Source of the DNA: Nemophila menziesii
Lineage: Eukaryota; Streptophyta; Magnoliopsida; Boraginales; Hydrophyllaceae
Direction: 5' to 3'
Assembly (NCBI GenBank): GCA_029959085.1
Contig: JARWIR010000001.1
Location: 65,348,899-65,412,898 of the forward strand
DNA length: 64,000 nucleotides
This document shows positions 12,171-23,769 of this stretch, one piece after another. The position numbers were made by a program, and so were the translations under genes. Under the pieces are notes generated by a model. That model saw only the letters and a list, made by a program, of their open reading frames with translations. It did no database searches and was not told where the DNA came from. Positions within the stretch are counted from its first letter, which is position 1, and each line of letters begins with the position of its first letter.

Positions 12171-15100
12171 TTAACCGATACCTAGTCTAGTAAAAGAGCC
12201 AGAAATATCATAAAATCTATCATCACAATTTGCCGCTTGCCTAGCATTACGCGCAGCACGATCAGCCAAACCATTATGTCTTCGCGGGAGATGTCTGAAA
12301 AACAGATTCCCATGAGAAACGGCGATCTGTTTAATCCGCTTAACATAAGGCCGGACTTTCCACCACGCAGCTGGCAACGACTTGATACCTTGAATAAGAT
12401 CAAGGTTGTCTGAACAGATAACAGCTTTACTCCCAAGATGGGCAAGACTCAGCTGAGCAGCTTCCAAGACTGCTATTGCTTCCCCTTCAGCTGCCGAATC
12501 TGTCCAGATAGGTTTGGAAAAAGTCACCCTTTGTCCTGAGATAGTGGCACGTTTCACCATCCCAATTCCACTAATCTCTGTCTTATCTTTAAAAGACGCA
12601 TCACAGGTATAAATAAAACTAGTATTAGCAAATTCAGCATCACCCCATGGATTGGGTTCTGGTACACCAGGGCCTGCTATCGTCCCCAGTGGAGTAGGAT
12701 CCCATTTCTGTCCATAAAGGTCTTTCATACCTGCAAGGATAGAATTCACAACATTTTTTGGATCAGTGTGAACGTATTCGTGAACCATTTTCATTTTCGC
12801 TTTCCATATATTCCAAAGTGTCAGTTCTATATATGTCATAAAAATCTGTGGGTCCCACACTTTAATATCCAGAGAATCACACAAGTCTGTAATCCAGTCT
12901 CCAATTGAGTTCGGGTCCTCTTCTGGAACTCGGATTTGCATTGTTGTTCCTGCCCAAACCTGTTTAGAGAAATTACAAGATAAAAGCAAGTGTACTACAG
13001 TATCAGTAATGTTTTCACACAATAGGCAATTTTTGTTGTCACTGCAGTGTCAGAGATACAGATTCTGCTTTGACGGTAGAATATTACGGCAGGCTTTCCA
13101 TGTAAAGGACTTAACCTTATTGGCCACATTTGTCTTCCATACCCTCGTCCAAAGTTTGGGATTGTTCAGTTCAGCTTGGACAGAGGTCTGAGCCACTCCT
13201 TCAACCGCAACTTGAGAAAGTATCTTATATCCGGACTTCGTAATATACTCCCCTGACTTAGAGTAAGGCCATATAAAGGTATCTGGTTCTCCAGTATTGA
13301 GTATGGGAATCTTAGCTATTTCTCCTCGAACCGTGTCAATTGTCTCCCAATTCCACCCCTTCTTCTGGTCATTCATCAGCTGGTCCACCGTTTCGATCAT
13401 GGTATTACTTGGTCGATCTTTGATTATCCCAGACGGTAGCCATTTATGTTTCCAGATGCAAGTACTGCTGCCATCCCCAATTTGGGCCAACCCATGCTGA
13501 ACCAGTAGGTCTCTGCCTTCCAGGAGGCTAGCCCAGGACCAAGTACGACTCTGGCGAAGTTTCACTTCTAAGAAGTTTCCAGACGGGTAGTAAATTCCTT
13601 TCAGGACCTTAGCTACTAGCGTATTCGGATTTTGTAGGATCCTCCAAGCCTGTGCAGCTAACAGTGCCAGGTTAGCTCGTTTAAGGTCTCGGAATCCCAT
13701 CCCGCCCATAACTTTGGCTGCTGTCATTTTTTCCCATTCAAACCAGTGAATTTTCCTTTTACCTAATGAGTTCCACCAAAATCTGGCGATGATCGATGAG
13801 AGCTTCCTACAGAAAGTAATAGGGAAGGAAAAAATAGACATAGCATAGCAGGGTATGGCCTGTAACACTGCTTTGATGAGTACTTCTTTTCCTCCTTCGG
13901 ATAGAAGTTTCGCAATCCATCCCTGAGCTTTGTTAAATACTTTCTCTACAATCCAGTTAAGCGTTTCCATCCTAGACCTTTTGTGGCAAAGGGGGATACC
14001 CAAGTATTTACCCAAGTCTGCAGTCTCCTCAATCTGTAATGTCGAAACAACCCTTTGTCTGTCTTCTTCCGATGTTTGTTTACTGAAACAAACTGATGAT
14101 TTGCGATAATTCACTTTCTGTCCCGAACATTTACAGTAAGTATCAATACATTCCTGGAATTCCTCCAGATCTTGTCCTTTAAGTGAAATAAAGAATAAGG
14201 AGTCATCTGCAAAAAGAAGGTGAGAGATAATTGGACAGTTACGGGTAATTCGGATACCTGATATCCGTCCCTGGTCCACCTTTGTTTGTATAAGTGAAAT
14301 TAATGCCTCTGTAAGGAGGGCAAACAAGAGGGGTGATAGTGGATCTCCCTGTCTAAGGCCTGGCCTGGTTTAAAAGGTGGTTGTCGTTCCCCGTTAATGT
14401 TGATTTGAAATGTTACAGTAGAAATACAGTTCCATATCCAGTCTACCCATTTATGCGCAAACCCTAATGTTTCCAGAAGAAGTCTCAGAAAGTCCCAACG
14501 AACCTGATCATATGCTTTTGCCATATCCAGCTTTATGGCCGCAAAGCTAGAGTTGTCTTTCAGCTTACGTTTCATGAAGAAGGAAACTTCCTGTGCAACA
14601 ATAATGTTATCCTAGATGGCTCTTCCTTTAATAAAAGCCGATTGTGTAGGAGAGGTAATATCATTTATCACTTTTTGTAGTCTCGTAGCCAGAATACGGG
14701 CAATAATTTTGTATCCAAAGTTCAGGCAGGAAATAGGGCGAAAGTCCCCTACTCCTACCTGAATGTCCCCTTTGGGGATAAGAGTAATCAGTGTTTCATT
14801 AAGAAGAGTAAGCGACGTATTATTGTTAAAAAAATCAGTCACCATAGAAGTAAGATCCTTTCCAATAATGTCCCAATATTCCTGAAATTTTTTACCGTTT
14901 AGGCCATCAGGCCCTGGTGCTTTATGGGGGCTCATGTCAAACACCGCTTGTTTAATTTCTTCCTCATCAGGCGTCTTAGTCAAAAACTCATTCATTGAGT
15001 GAGTCACCTTCGGGTGTATATCTCGAAGTACCTCCTTTAAATCCACTGGCCCTTGATCGAGTAGAAGGTTAGAGTAGAAGGTGTTGATTTGTTCTTTGAT

Positions 15101-16274
15101 TTCATCCTCAGTATGGACCCATTCCCCCTCTGCATTTTGTAATCCAGCAATCCTGTTAATATTACGTCTTTTAGAAGTTAGTGCAAAGAAATATCTTGTA
15201 TTTTTGTCCCCAAAGTGTATCCATTGATCTCTAGCTCGATCTGCCCAGTATATCTCCTCACGTTTCCAATACATAAGAAGTTGATCCCGTATGATTTGTT
15301 GTTCTCCATGTTGGTACTCAGTCAAGGGTGCATTCATAGTATTAATAAGTTGTCGTTCCAACTCTTTTATTTTTGTTTTATTGTTTGGGAATGTTTGTTT
15401 GTGCCATGTTGATAAAGCATTTGAAGTGACTGCCCTCTTGTGAAGGACAACCTGAAGGGGAGTGTCCATAATCTGGCCTTGCCATGCCTGTTCGATAACT
15501 GGTCTACATTGCTGGTGTAAAACCCAATTCGTTTCAAATCGAAAGTGTTTACAGTGTCGCTTTCCTTTGCCTTTGGAAAATAGGATTAGGGGGGAGTGGT
15601 CAGATCCCACTGCAGGTGGGATATAAACAATGGCATTGTTAAAATTAGTAGACCACTCGGTCGTGGCAAAGACTTTATCTATTCTTGACAGTACCACGTT
15701 ATTTTCATCCCTTCTGTTGGTCCAGGTAAAAAAACTCCCATATGTCTGAACCTCAGTAAGCATATTATTAGTAACAAAAGTATTGAAATTGAAAATATAC
15801 TGCTGGTTTGGAGGGGATGAGCTTAGTCTTTGGTGAACATTAGAGATGTCATTAAAGTCCCCCATAATAATCACTGGTTCATCATGTCTAGCCCTCCAAT
15901 CAGTAAGTTGGTTGTAAAGGTTTTGTCTCTCCGTATACACATTCGTAGCATGCACAAACACACAATAATAAGCAAATACATTATCATTAATTAAAGTAGT
16001 AATAAAGTACGGGCCATAATCCAAAATAGAAACAGAAATGGACGATGTCCAAACCAACAAAAACCCCCTAGAGTGAGACGCACTACCCTGGGGGTTAACC
16101 ACAAAAGAGTTCTCAAAATTTTAAGTTCCTCACAAATAAAGGTGCATCCACATCAGTCAACATCGTCTCACAAAAACAAGCCACGGTGGGTTGATGTTCT
16201 GCCACCATGGCACGTAGAACCTGGACTGTCAAAGGGGCCCTAATCCCTTGACAGTTCCAGAACATGGTATTCAT
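12171..16274 (-). pseudogene. LINE ORF2: endonuclease, RT, zf-RVT and RNase H, four lesions
   Basis: The start ATG at 16274 overlaps the ORF1 stop as ATGA. An APE-type endonuclease follows (FWNCQG start, GDFND, SRIDKV, SDHSPL), then RT with SPHKAPGPDGLNG and catalytic FADDSL, zf-RVT near 13030..13080, and RNase H (DASF, SDNLD, RRHNGLAD) ending at 12171. Lesions: an extra T near 16118 shifting frame in the endonuclease, TAG near 14607, a one-base frame change near 14365 just before GLRQGDP, and TGA at 13050..13052 in the zinc knuckle. Domain content and catalytic residues are otherwise preserved. Confidence 0.93.
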
Positions 16275-17959
16275 TCACGTCCTGCAGCCATCTCCGGGTG
16301 GCTGCTACCTTTTCTTCCCCTTCCACGTCGTGGCCTTCCACGCATCCTAACTCCACCTTTGCCCCTAATACGATTATATTCCTGCTCCATAGCATCCACA
16401 TCAAATAGAGTTGACCCTCCCGCTTCAGTACCAACTTGCAGTAAACCCTCCTTGTCAACCACATCAATATTCAGAATAAGTTCTTCTTCTTTGTCCAACT
16501 CTGAGTCTCCATTCTTAACCCCATACAGTTCTGCAAAGTCGTTGTTGCTAAGATCAGTCATTGGCCCTACAGCATTACCACCCTGCTGTTCATCTTGCGT
16601 ATCCTCAACAACCGCTTCATCAAGCTCAAGACGCTCCTCCAGCGTGAGCTGACGAAGCTTGTTCCCTTCTACGATGTACACAGTATCCTGTCGTTTTTGT
16701 CTCTTATTAGGCATAGTCATTGATCTCATATACACCTGTCTTCTCTTCTTAGCCTTAGCGTTGCTACCAGATTTGAAACGAGCTGTACTATCTCTGTCAG
16801 AGTCCGAGGTGTCATCAAGAGTTTTAGATTGAGTAGAGTTAGAGAGTGAGTTGGTATTCACTACATGACCCTTGTTTCCTTGTTGAGGGTTCTGAGTTGG
16901 ACTGTCATTGTCCTCATCGCTGATGAAGACTGTTCTTACTGCTTGTGTAGAAAAAGTACCTTTCCTCCTCGTTTCCTCAATAATGTCGTCCAAATTCATT
17001 CTTAGTTTTTGTTGTGTTTATCCTCCCATATCCATATCACCACGGGTCTCAGAGCTGGCATCTTTATGAGTTCTATTAGGTCTATTCCCCCGATCATTAC
17101 CACGCTTACTACGAGTTTCTCTGTCCCTTCCATCTTGCTGTTCATGAGGCGATCCCTCATCATGTCGTTCCCAAGTATAAAATCTTCCATGTGATGTAAA
17201 GTTCTCCCCAACTCTCTTCCTAATACCGTACAAAGGTTGCGCAAGTGTGTCCTTCAAGCTGTTTTCCGGGCTCCAAGTCACAAGTCTGAGCTTCGCTTCT
17301 GACATACCTTCTCGATCGATAGGATCACCACACTTCTCCCTTTTATGACCTATTTTTCCACAATCAAAACAAAAAAGCCCCACATTTTCATATTTAAAAG
17401 TCACCCACCCCACCCCATCTTCCTGGCGCAGATAGATACCAGGAGGGATAGGGTCAAGAACCCTAAACGAAGCTCGAAAACGTAACACAGGGACAGTAGC
17501 ATTATCATCTTCAGGGAAATCAATCTCCTCTAAATCAGTAAAAGTACGAGCAATATTTTTAATAGTTCTAACCGTGTTTTGCATGTGAGCGAGTCCTCCC
17601 ACTTGGATCCATGCCGCTGAGTAGTTTGAAGTGGTGTAGGTTCCATTGAAAGTGCCGCTACCCTTGGTGAAACCAGCATGAAACCCAATCATGATCCCTG
17701 GCCTGAGGCCGTATAGCCTATCTCGTTCACGCTGGTCATCAATCTCTAGCTTGAAATAGTTTGTCTTGACTTCAGAAACCACCACGTTACCACGCACCTG
17801 CCATCTATCACTTACCCACCGTCTGAAACCAGCCAGATTGACACGTTCATCACCCATAATTCGCACCATCAGAACTCGACCTTTGTCTAAATGTTCCACT
17901 CGCCGAACTCGGATGTCAAGCTCAATCACCCCGAGTTCCTCTTCCTCCACCGGGTCCAT
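16271..17959 (-). pseudogene. LINE ORF1 (gag-like, DUF4283 and zinc knuckle), one in-frame stop
   Basis: The N-terminal part (residues 1 to about 130) resembles the DUF4283 domain of plant LINE ORF1 proteins. A CCHC zinc knuckle, CFDCGKIGHKREKC, follows at about residues 195-208, as expected of a nucleic-acid-binding RNP protein. A TAA at 17018..17020 stops the frame after 313 codons. The same frame then continues from 16999 to 16271 with an acidic region and an Arg/Gly-rich basic tail (RGRPRRGRGRK). The simplest reading is one ORF of about 562 codons broken by a single stop. Two separate ORFs are possible but less likely. Confidence 0.85.
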
Positions 17960-17997
17960 AAGCAGTACCGGTTATGCGTGACGCGAGTGCGTTGCCA

Positions 17998-18849
17998 TTA
18001 TAGTAGAGAAAATGTATTTGATATTTGAGGACAAAGTGTAAGAGTGTACTGTGTAGATGCAATAGTGAAGATAGTGAAAAGCAAGTTGAAGAGGTTGTCG
18101 TATCCCAAGGTACAAACCAGGTGGTGCCTTCCCAAGTCACATAAGAAGTGAACGTGGTTGATACCGTCCACGTGTATCGCACTTAGTAACAAATGAGGAT
18201 AAGAACTCCTCGTTAAAATCCTTATCTCAAGTGTAATTATAACCCGAACCACAGTAATTGTGCATGCGTGCCACCTACTCCCTAAGTTAGCTTGGAAAAC
18301 CCAAAGGTTGTAGCCTTTAACCCAAGTTAGCCCACAATTAGTCCAACTAACCCAAGGTAATCTCCACCACAGCCCAAGTATTCCAAGGGCCCTTTCCAAA
18401 CGTATTACCCACTTACACCTCCGAATCTGTAGCAAAGAGTAGAAAGTGTTACCAACCATCTTATCCTTCATCTGTGTCCCATTCCAATAATTGTTCACAG
18501 TCAAATTACCCTCGTAGTCCCACAACCTCACAGCCATGGCGGTTCCATCTCCATGAACCCTAGCCATGTCGGTTCCATCACCATGAACCCAACCACTTCG
18601 CCGGTCCACTGACAGAGCCTCCAACCCCAGGTAATATTGTATGTTCTCAAACCAGTTATCAATCCAAACCCTAGCAATTCCTGTAAGGTCAAGGCTTACT
18701 CGTATTGTGTCAGCTGATATTGTCTCATTGTGTGTGACAGAGGGTCCGGCGCGACTGATGGAACTCGGGAAGCTCGGCCTTCTCCTGTCGTTGGACTTAT
18801 CACCTCTGTTGCTGTAACCATCAGAAGAGAGCCCCATCGGAACCCGCAA
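17998..18849 (-). CDS. Unexplained 283-codon ORF in the LINE leader
   Basis: An uninterrupted sense-strand frame in the leader, ending 38 bp before the ORF1 start. The N-terminus is basic and Ser-rich (SDGYSNRGDKSNDRRR). In the middle a ten-residue unit occurs twice (VHGDGTDMAR and VHGDGTAMAV), encoded by a direct repeat of about 30 bp at 18535..18595. The C-terminal half is rich in Leu, Ile and Trp without a domain I recognise. It could be a real leader ORF, the decayed start of a longer ORF1, or chance openness. Its survival without stops beside genes that have several stops is notable. Confidence 0.4.
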   Translation of the reverse strand: MRVPMGLSSDGYSNRGDKSNDRRRPSFPSSISRAGPSVTHNETISADTIRVSLDLTGIARVWIDNWFENIQYYLGLEALSVDRRSGWVHGDGTDMARVHGDGTAMAVRLWDYEGNLTVNNYWNGTQMKDKMVGNTFYSLLQIRRCKWVIRLERALGILGLWWRLPWVSWTNCGLTWVKGYNLWVFQANLGSRWHACTITVVRVIITLEIRILTRSSYPHLLLSAIHVDGINHVHFLCDLGRHHLVCTLGYDNLFNLLFTIFTIASTQYTLTLCPQISNTFSLL

Positions 18850-19044
18850 CTCACGACCGGTTCAAAAGTTACAAAACAATCCACGAAGAAGTTGACCTTG
18901 AACAAGGTCTATACCTTTAGCAAAAGTAAATCTGCGAAAAAGATGAAGAATCGAAACAAAAAAGTAGTCCTAGACCCAAACCCTAGTTAGAAACCCTAGC
19001 TTAAGTCGCCCGTGAGAGAGAGAGTTCCCTATTTAGAGATTTTG

Positions 19045-19689
19045 AAAACACCTCTTATGGATCCAAACATTTTTACCTAATTCCTTTTTTTTATAAAACA
19101 CTACAAATAAAATTTAACACTATATGACAATTTTTACACATATTTCCACTACCAATTATATCCTATTTTGTTTTTCTATTATATATATACAATATAAATA
19201 AAACCATTTACCTTTTTTCAAAACTTTAAATAACTTTTGCATTAGCTTATCTCCTTTACTCTCTTTCCTCACCGATAACTTTTGCAACTTTATGGAGCAA
19301 CAACTCTTTAACTCTCTCTCCATTATACTTATGACAATTTTTTTATTTCATCTACCACTTTTCTTTTCTTCTTATCCGTTCCATGATCCTTTCCCATTTT
19401 TCTTTTGAGTATCCACTTATCAATATCATATCTCATTCTCCTATTATAGTCTTGTAATTACCAGTTACCGAGGGTTTTAAGAAACAATAATTTAATGGAG
19501 TTCTTAGAGATCAAGAAAGGCTTAAGAACTTTGCTGATATACACCAATTATATATTTTAAATTTTAAGAACTTTGTAAATAACCATTTACAAGACTAAAG
19601 AATTGATTTTATCTCTTGTTTAGAAATCTCAGCTCGTCTATTTGTTTGCAGATGCGAGTCGGTGGATGTATGATATCAAACCCCCAACT
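19045..19689. other. Intergenic, nothing recognised
   Basis: AT-rich DNA between the full-length LINE and the gypsy integrase fragment. I see no gene or repeat here. Confidence 0.4.
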
Positions 19690-20052
19690 TTTGAAGAGCA
19701 ATAGTCAACTACATTTTGATGTAATGGATACCTTTATCACTGATTAGTACTCGTGGCATACTGTTTCTTGATAATATGTGTGATTGGAGAAACTTAACCA
19801 TAGTCTTTTCATCATTCCCCGATATCGCTACAACTTCTACCCATTTGGAAACATGGTCTACGACTAGAAAAATGTACAGAATTCCATGGGATGGAATGAA
19901 AGGTCCTATGAAATCTATACCCCAAACATCGAAGATCTCTACTTCTAACACGTTGTTGAGTGGTATCTTGTCTCTATTTAGTATAGTGCCGGTGAATTGG
20001 CATCTCTTACAACTTTGTACATTACCGATGTCAATATCTGTGAATAGTACGT
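19690..20052 (-). pseudogene. Athila-like gypsy integrase fragment
   Basis: The minus strand encodes a CxxC segment (CKRCQFTG), then PLNNVLEVEIFDVWGIDFIGPF and VVDHVSKWVE. These are the zinc-binding end and first catalytic stretch of a Ty3/gypsy integrase of the Athila/Tat type; the first catalytic Asp is in GIDF. The frame ends soon after SDKGIHY. Upstream, the pol is cut by an LTR at 20053. It continues, after two insertions, at 21942..22397 and 30753..32700. Confidence 0.85.
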
Positions 20053-21941
20053 TGATGTCTCTCTTTTTGTGATGGATTAATCCATTCGCGAGAAATTATT
20101 TGGGGAGTTTATTGGGCCTAAGTGAAGGATTTTTCCTATTAATTTCTTATTGCACTTTTACCCTAAGTTTTGGACTTATTACTATTTATAGATATTTGTG
20201 TGATTTAATCATGTGTTTAGTGTGTATATTTTAGGTACATGCTTGAAGCAAGGGTCCAAGATGAAGGGAAGAAGACAAAAAGTGAAGATAAATCCCAAGT
20301 CAAGGCGGAAATTGAGCTTCGAGCCATTGTGGAGAGTTAGAGCCTTTTTTGGAGAACTCTTGCACCTTAATATTTCTGACATTACGACTTTTTGGTGAGA
20401 GCTTTGGACCTGATTGTCTTTTATTTAGAGAGATCTTAAAGTCAGGGTCGCGTGGCAAGCGACGACACTCAACTCGGACTTAGACGAAGAAGTTATGACA
20501 TTTGCACCTGCCGTGGTTCAAACCAAAAATTTGGTTAAGTAAAAACGGGTTGGGCTCATTCTAAGCCTATTTTCTCAAACCTAAAGGGAGCCCAACATTT
20601 TTGGAAGCTATACAAGCTCACTTTCCAGCCCCAAATCAGTATGCTTCATTTTAGAGATCATTTTATCTATGTGAAAGAAGAGGAGGAGAAGCGCCAAATA
20701 GAAGGAAGAGGGAGAACAAGGGTTAGTCTATGAATCCAACCATTCTGCCTCAACTATTCACCATTTGCTCTTATCATCAAAAGTAACATTGCTTTATTTT
20801 CTATTTTAAACATGAATTTGTCATTAGTTTTAATTAGTTTTTATTTCTTTAGTGTTAATTTGATTATGAGCTAAACTATACCTACTTGAGGATGCTTTTG
20901 TAGTACACTGTGCTTAGTTAATTGATGATGTTATTTTATTTGTGAAATCTTATTGATGTTTAATCTAAGTGGGTTTTTATTTATTATTTCCATTGTTTGT
21001 ATACGTATTATAATTACTCTTGTGCGCTAGCCATTGTAGAAGGAGCCGGCGTAATTGAGCTAACACCCGAGTAGGGGGGATTTTATAGACCTAGTATATA
21101 GGCACCTAGTGCCTTTTATGGGATGATATTATCACGCTAGGTAGTCAATAGGGTAAGAAGGACTTAATCCTACCCAAAATCTGAGAGGATGAGAAGGTAG
21201 AGAGCTAATTTAGCCTTTCGGGATCTTAGATTAAATTAGAATACCTATTAATGTGAACAACAAAACCACTCGTCCTTATGAACAACAAAGTTAATTAGCG
21301 GCATAGTAGATTACTTGGCAATATCTTCAATCATTCTTCTCGTCGAATTAATCCTATTACTTTAGTTGTTAATCATCATTACAAAACCAAAACAAATATA
21401 TCCATTTTACTTAGTGTTTCGTTATTCGAATTACATACTTTACGCATTTACATTACAATCAGTGTTCTAAAATTCGGCCTAGGCGCTAGAAGGTAGCGTA
21501 ACTTCCAGAAATGACCCAGGCGGCCTCCAGGCGGTCTAAGAAGGTCCTAGGCAGGTTTAGGCGGCGCCTAGGCGGAGTGAAACAAAAAAAATAAAACTCT
21601 ATTTTTTAATATAAAAAATTTAATTTTTTTTATTTTTTAACACAAAAAATTATATAAATGTGTTTTAAAAATTATATAAAACAAAAAAAATATCTAAATA
21701 AATATCAAAACCGCCTAGCAAGAAATCGCCTAGGCTCCGCCTAGGCGCTCGAAGGTGGTCGAGCGCTCGTCCAACGCCTAGCATCTTTTAGAACACTGAT
21801 TACAATTAAAACCCTTTAATCGCAGTCAATCCCAACGAACGATAACCCTACTTATCATTTCATTCTAACTTACGATCCATAGTCTGCGGAGCCGATTACC
21901 CTATTTTTTATACTTAATTTTAGTAATAGGGTCGACAAAGT
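20053..21941 (+). mobile_element. Degenerate solo LTR inside the gypsy pol
   Basis: The segment starts TGATGTCTCT, like the TGATGTCTCC that begins several LTRs in this window, and separates two adjoining pieces of one pol gene. It holds LTR-like text but no coding region. It contains the hAT MITE at 21460..21798. The right edge (GGGTCGACAAA, about 21930..21941) is approximate, and I found no 5-bp TSD, so it is old. Confidence 0.6.
21460..21798. mobile_element. hAT MITE with GCCTAGGCG clusters, family D
   Basis: A 339-bp element with perfect 13-bp inverted ends CAGTGTTCTAAAA and a perfect 8-bp TSD ATTACAAT (21452..21459 and 21799..21806). Both subterminal regions are packed with GCCTAGGCG-type motifs and the core is AT-rich. 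Its ends differ from those of copies A, B and C, yet the motif is shared. Confidence 0.93.
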
Positions 21942-22397
21942 TCATATGGCAATAGAACCCGGATTGAAGAATTTTTGTTGAGGATTTATCACCCTTAAAA
22001 AGACCCCCGTATTGTGAGTCATGTCAACTAGAATTGATCGAATAGATTTCCTTCTTGTGAACATAACTTTCTAACCATTTGATCACTTCCAACCTTGAAT
22101 AGGAATGGATCATCCCAGAAATATTGCCTTTCCAGGTGAATTAACCTTTTCCGTTGTTGTATATTACATATTATAAGGTATGATCCACTCACTATAAGGG
22201 CTACTATATCTGTATACCAAGGAAAAATAACATTATTTAAAACAAAATTTGTTCGTCAAGAAACACCTCATTGACCAATTCAAGTCTGGTGTTGACTGGA
22301 GAGACTTTGAGGCGAGATAAATGATTAGCTACTTGATTCTCGCTCCCTTTTTGGTCTCGAATCTACAAGTCAAACTCTTGTAACAATAATACCTGTA
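21942..22397 (-). pseudogene. Athila-like gypsy pol: RNase H end to integrase N-terminus
   Basis: The minus strand reads LLLQEFD, then a basic linker and NQVANHLSRL, the conserved junction after RNase H. This is followed by DEQILF and, in shifted frame, FKVGSDQMVRK and ILQSGFYCHMNF, matching the region leading to the integrase zinc finger. Several stops and shifts are present. It joins the RNase H piece at 30753..30904 across the 8.4-kb insertion and the integrase piece at 19690..20052 across the LTR. Confidence 0.8.
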
Positions 22398-23478
22398 TGA
22401 TGTCTCCATTTTTGTGATAATATATGCCCTTAAGAGACATCATTTTAGGTAGAAATTGGACTTATTAGATAGACTTTTGAGCTTATTTTGTCATATTTCA
22501 CTTTCTCCCATGCGAATTATATTATTTGCGTTTTAGAGCTTATGTGCGTTAATTCATTTGTTTTAGCATGAAGTTCTTAGGTATATGGATGCTAGGAAGC
22601 ACCAAGATGAGGAAGAAAAATGAAGTTTAAAGTCTTAGATAAAAAGGAGAGGTCGAAAGAGCAAAAGGTACCACTCAAAGGGATGAAGAGGAGCATAAGA
22701 AACTGGGAAGTTGTCACTTCTTGCTGATTTCGAGCGCAAACAGAACTGATCCAGGTCTGGTGGTTCAAGTGAAAAAGGTGCACCTTTGAGTTAGCTCAAA
22801 TTGAGGTATGAAATCAGGCGATTTAGAATTAAAACGCAAAAGTTGCGCCTGTTTTACTGGAGTGTGTATAGTAGTTACGAGAATTACTAATTGGACTTGG
22901 GTCTTAATCACTTAATTAGGCCCAAGTTAGACCTAATCTGTTTTTAAGATTTATAAAAGACCCTTTAGACTTCATTGTTCAGCACCTTTCACCTACGCTT
23001 CAATTTTATATCATCTTTAGAGAAAGGGCAATAGGCAGCAAGAACAGAAGCCGGAGAAACACATTTCGTCAACAACAGCTCAAATCAATTCCTCTATATA
23101 GGTATTATTTTTGTTTTTAGGAAAATTTATATTATCAATTTCTTTTTTGTATTAAATTTCATTATGAGCTAAACTTTATAATACCTGAGAATCTCATAAT
23201 GGGTTAAGCCCTAATTTATTTAATTTTGTATTTTCGGATTTGGGATTGTCTTAATTTAATTCAAGTTAGGTTTTTCATATTGTTTATTAGTTTATGCTTA
23301 TTTACTAATTTTACTAAGCCGTGAATTAGAACTAGGTTATAGCAATTCGGCTATTCACTAGTGGCGGTGATCACCTTGATATGGGGGGGGGGGGGTTTAA
23401 TTAATGAACTTGCAATTACTTCCACTTATCTCTTGAACACATTGGTTATACCTACGCAATCCCTGAGAACGAAATACC

Positions 23479-23528
<50 letters not shown>

Positions 23529-23608
23529 TACTTGGAACGACCCGTACACTTGTGGTTAGTAGGTCCTTTTATATAGTGTTGATTTTTATCACACCTTAGG
23601 ACCCACCA
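22398..23608 (+). repeat. Left LTR of the gag-only gypsy element
   Basis: 1211 bp from TGATGTCTCC to CCACCA. Compared with the right LTR it lacks about 390 bp between GAACT (after the G tract near 23395) and TGCAATTAC (about 23412). It also contains an (AT)n run at 23484..23524. A 13-G homopolymer lies at 23383..23395. Confidence 0.85.
23484..23524. repeat. (AT)n microsatellite in the LTR
   Basis: An uninterrupted TA dinucleotide run of about 41 bp. It replaces a short AT-rich stretch at the same place in the right LTR, so it expanded after insertion. Confidence 0.95.
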
Positions 23609-23614
23609 AGTTTT

Positions 23615-23631
23615 TGGCGCCGCTGCAGGGG
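23615..23631 (+). promoter_or_regulatory. Retrotransposon primer-binding site
   Basis: TGGCGCCGCTGCAGGGG lies 6 bp after the LTR end. This form (TGGCGCC, then a few bases, then GGGG) is the usual tRNA primer site of Athila/Tat gypsy elements. One or two bases differ from the form I know. Confidence 0.8.
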
Positions 23632-23769
23632 ATTGCAGCGTGTGACCCGTGTGTTTATCCCTAAGTAGTTTTAATTGTTATTTATCTGTTTTACGCTTGG
23701 CTTGTGCTTTGTCTTTTCCAGGTCCTTAGGTTTTGGTTTTGGTGTATGTACTCGTACCCCAAGGGCATA

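Larger units (their letters stand above)
12125..19030 (-). mobile_element. Full-length L1-type LINE (6.9 kb), inactivated
   Basis: Both ends are defined by a perfect 14-bp TSD, ATTTAGAGATTTTG (12111..12124 and 19031..19044). A poly(A) tail (T run 12125..12134) marks the 3' end. On the minus strand the order is a 1.07-kb leader, ORF1 (gag-like), ORF2 (endonuclease, RT, zinc knuckle, RNase H) and a short 3' UTR. Intact ends with only a handful of coding lesions suggest a fairly recent insertion. It lies about 0.65 kb from, and in the same orientation as, the truncated LINE at 8586..11460. Confidence 0.95.

Noticed and set aside
15215..15412. Plus-strand frames inside the LINEs (for example 9709..10167 and 15215..15412)
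   Set aside because: They are antisense to RT or endonuclease coding sequence and match nothing.
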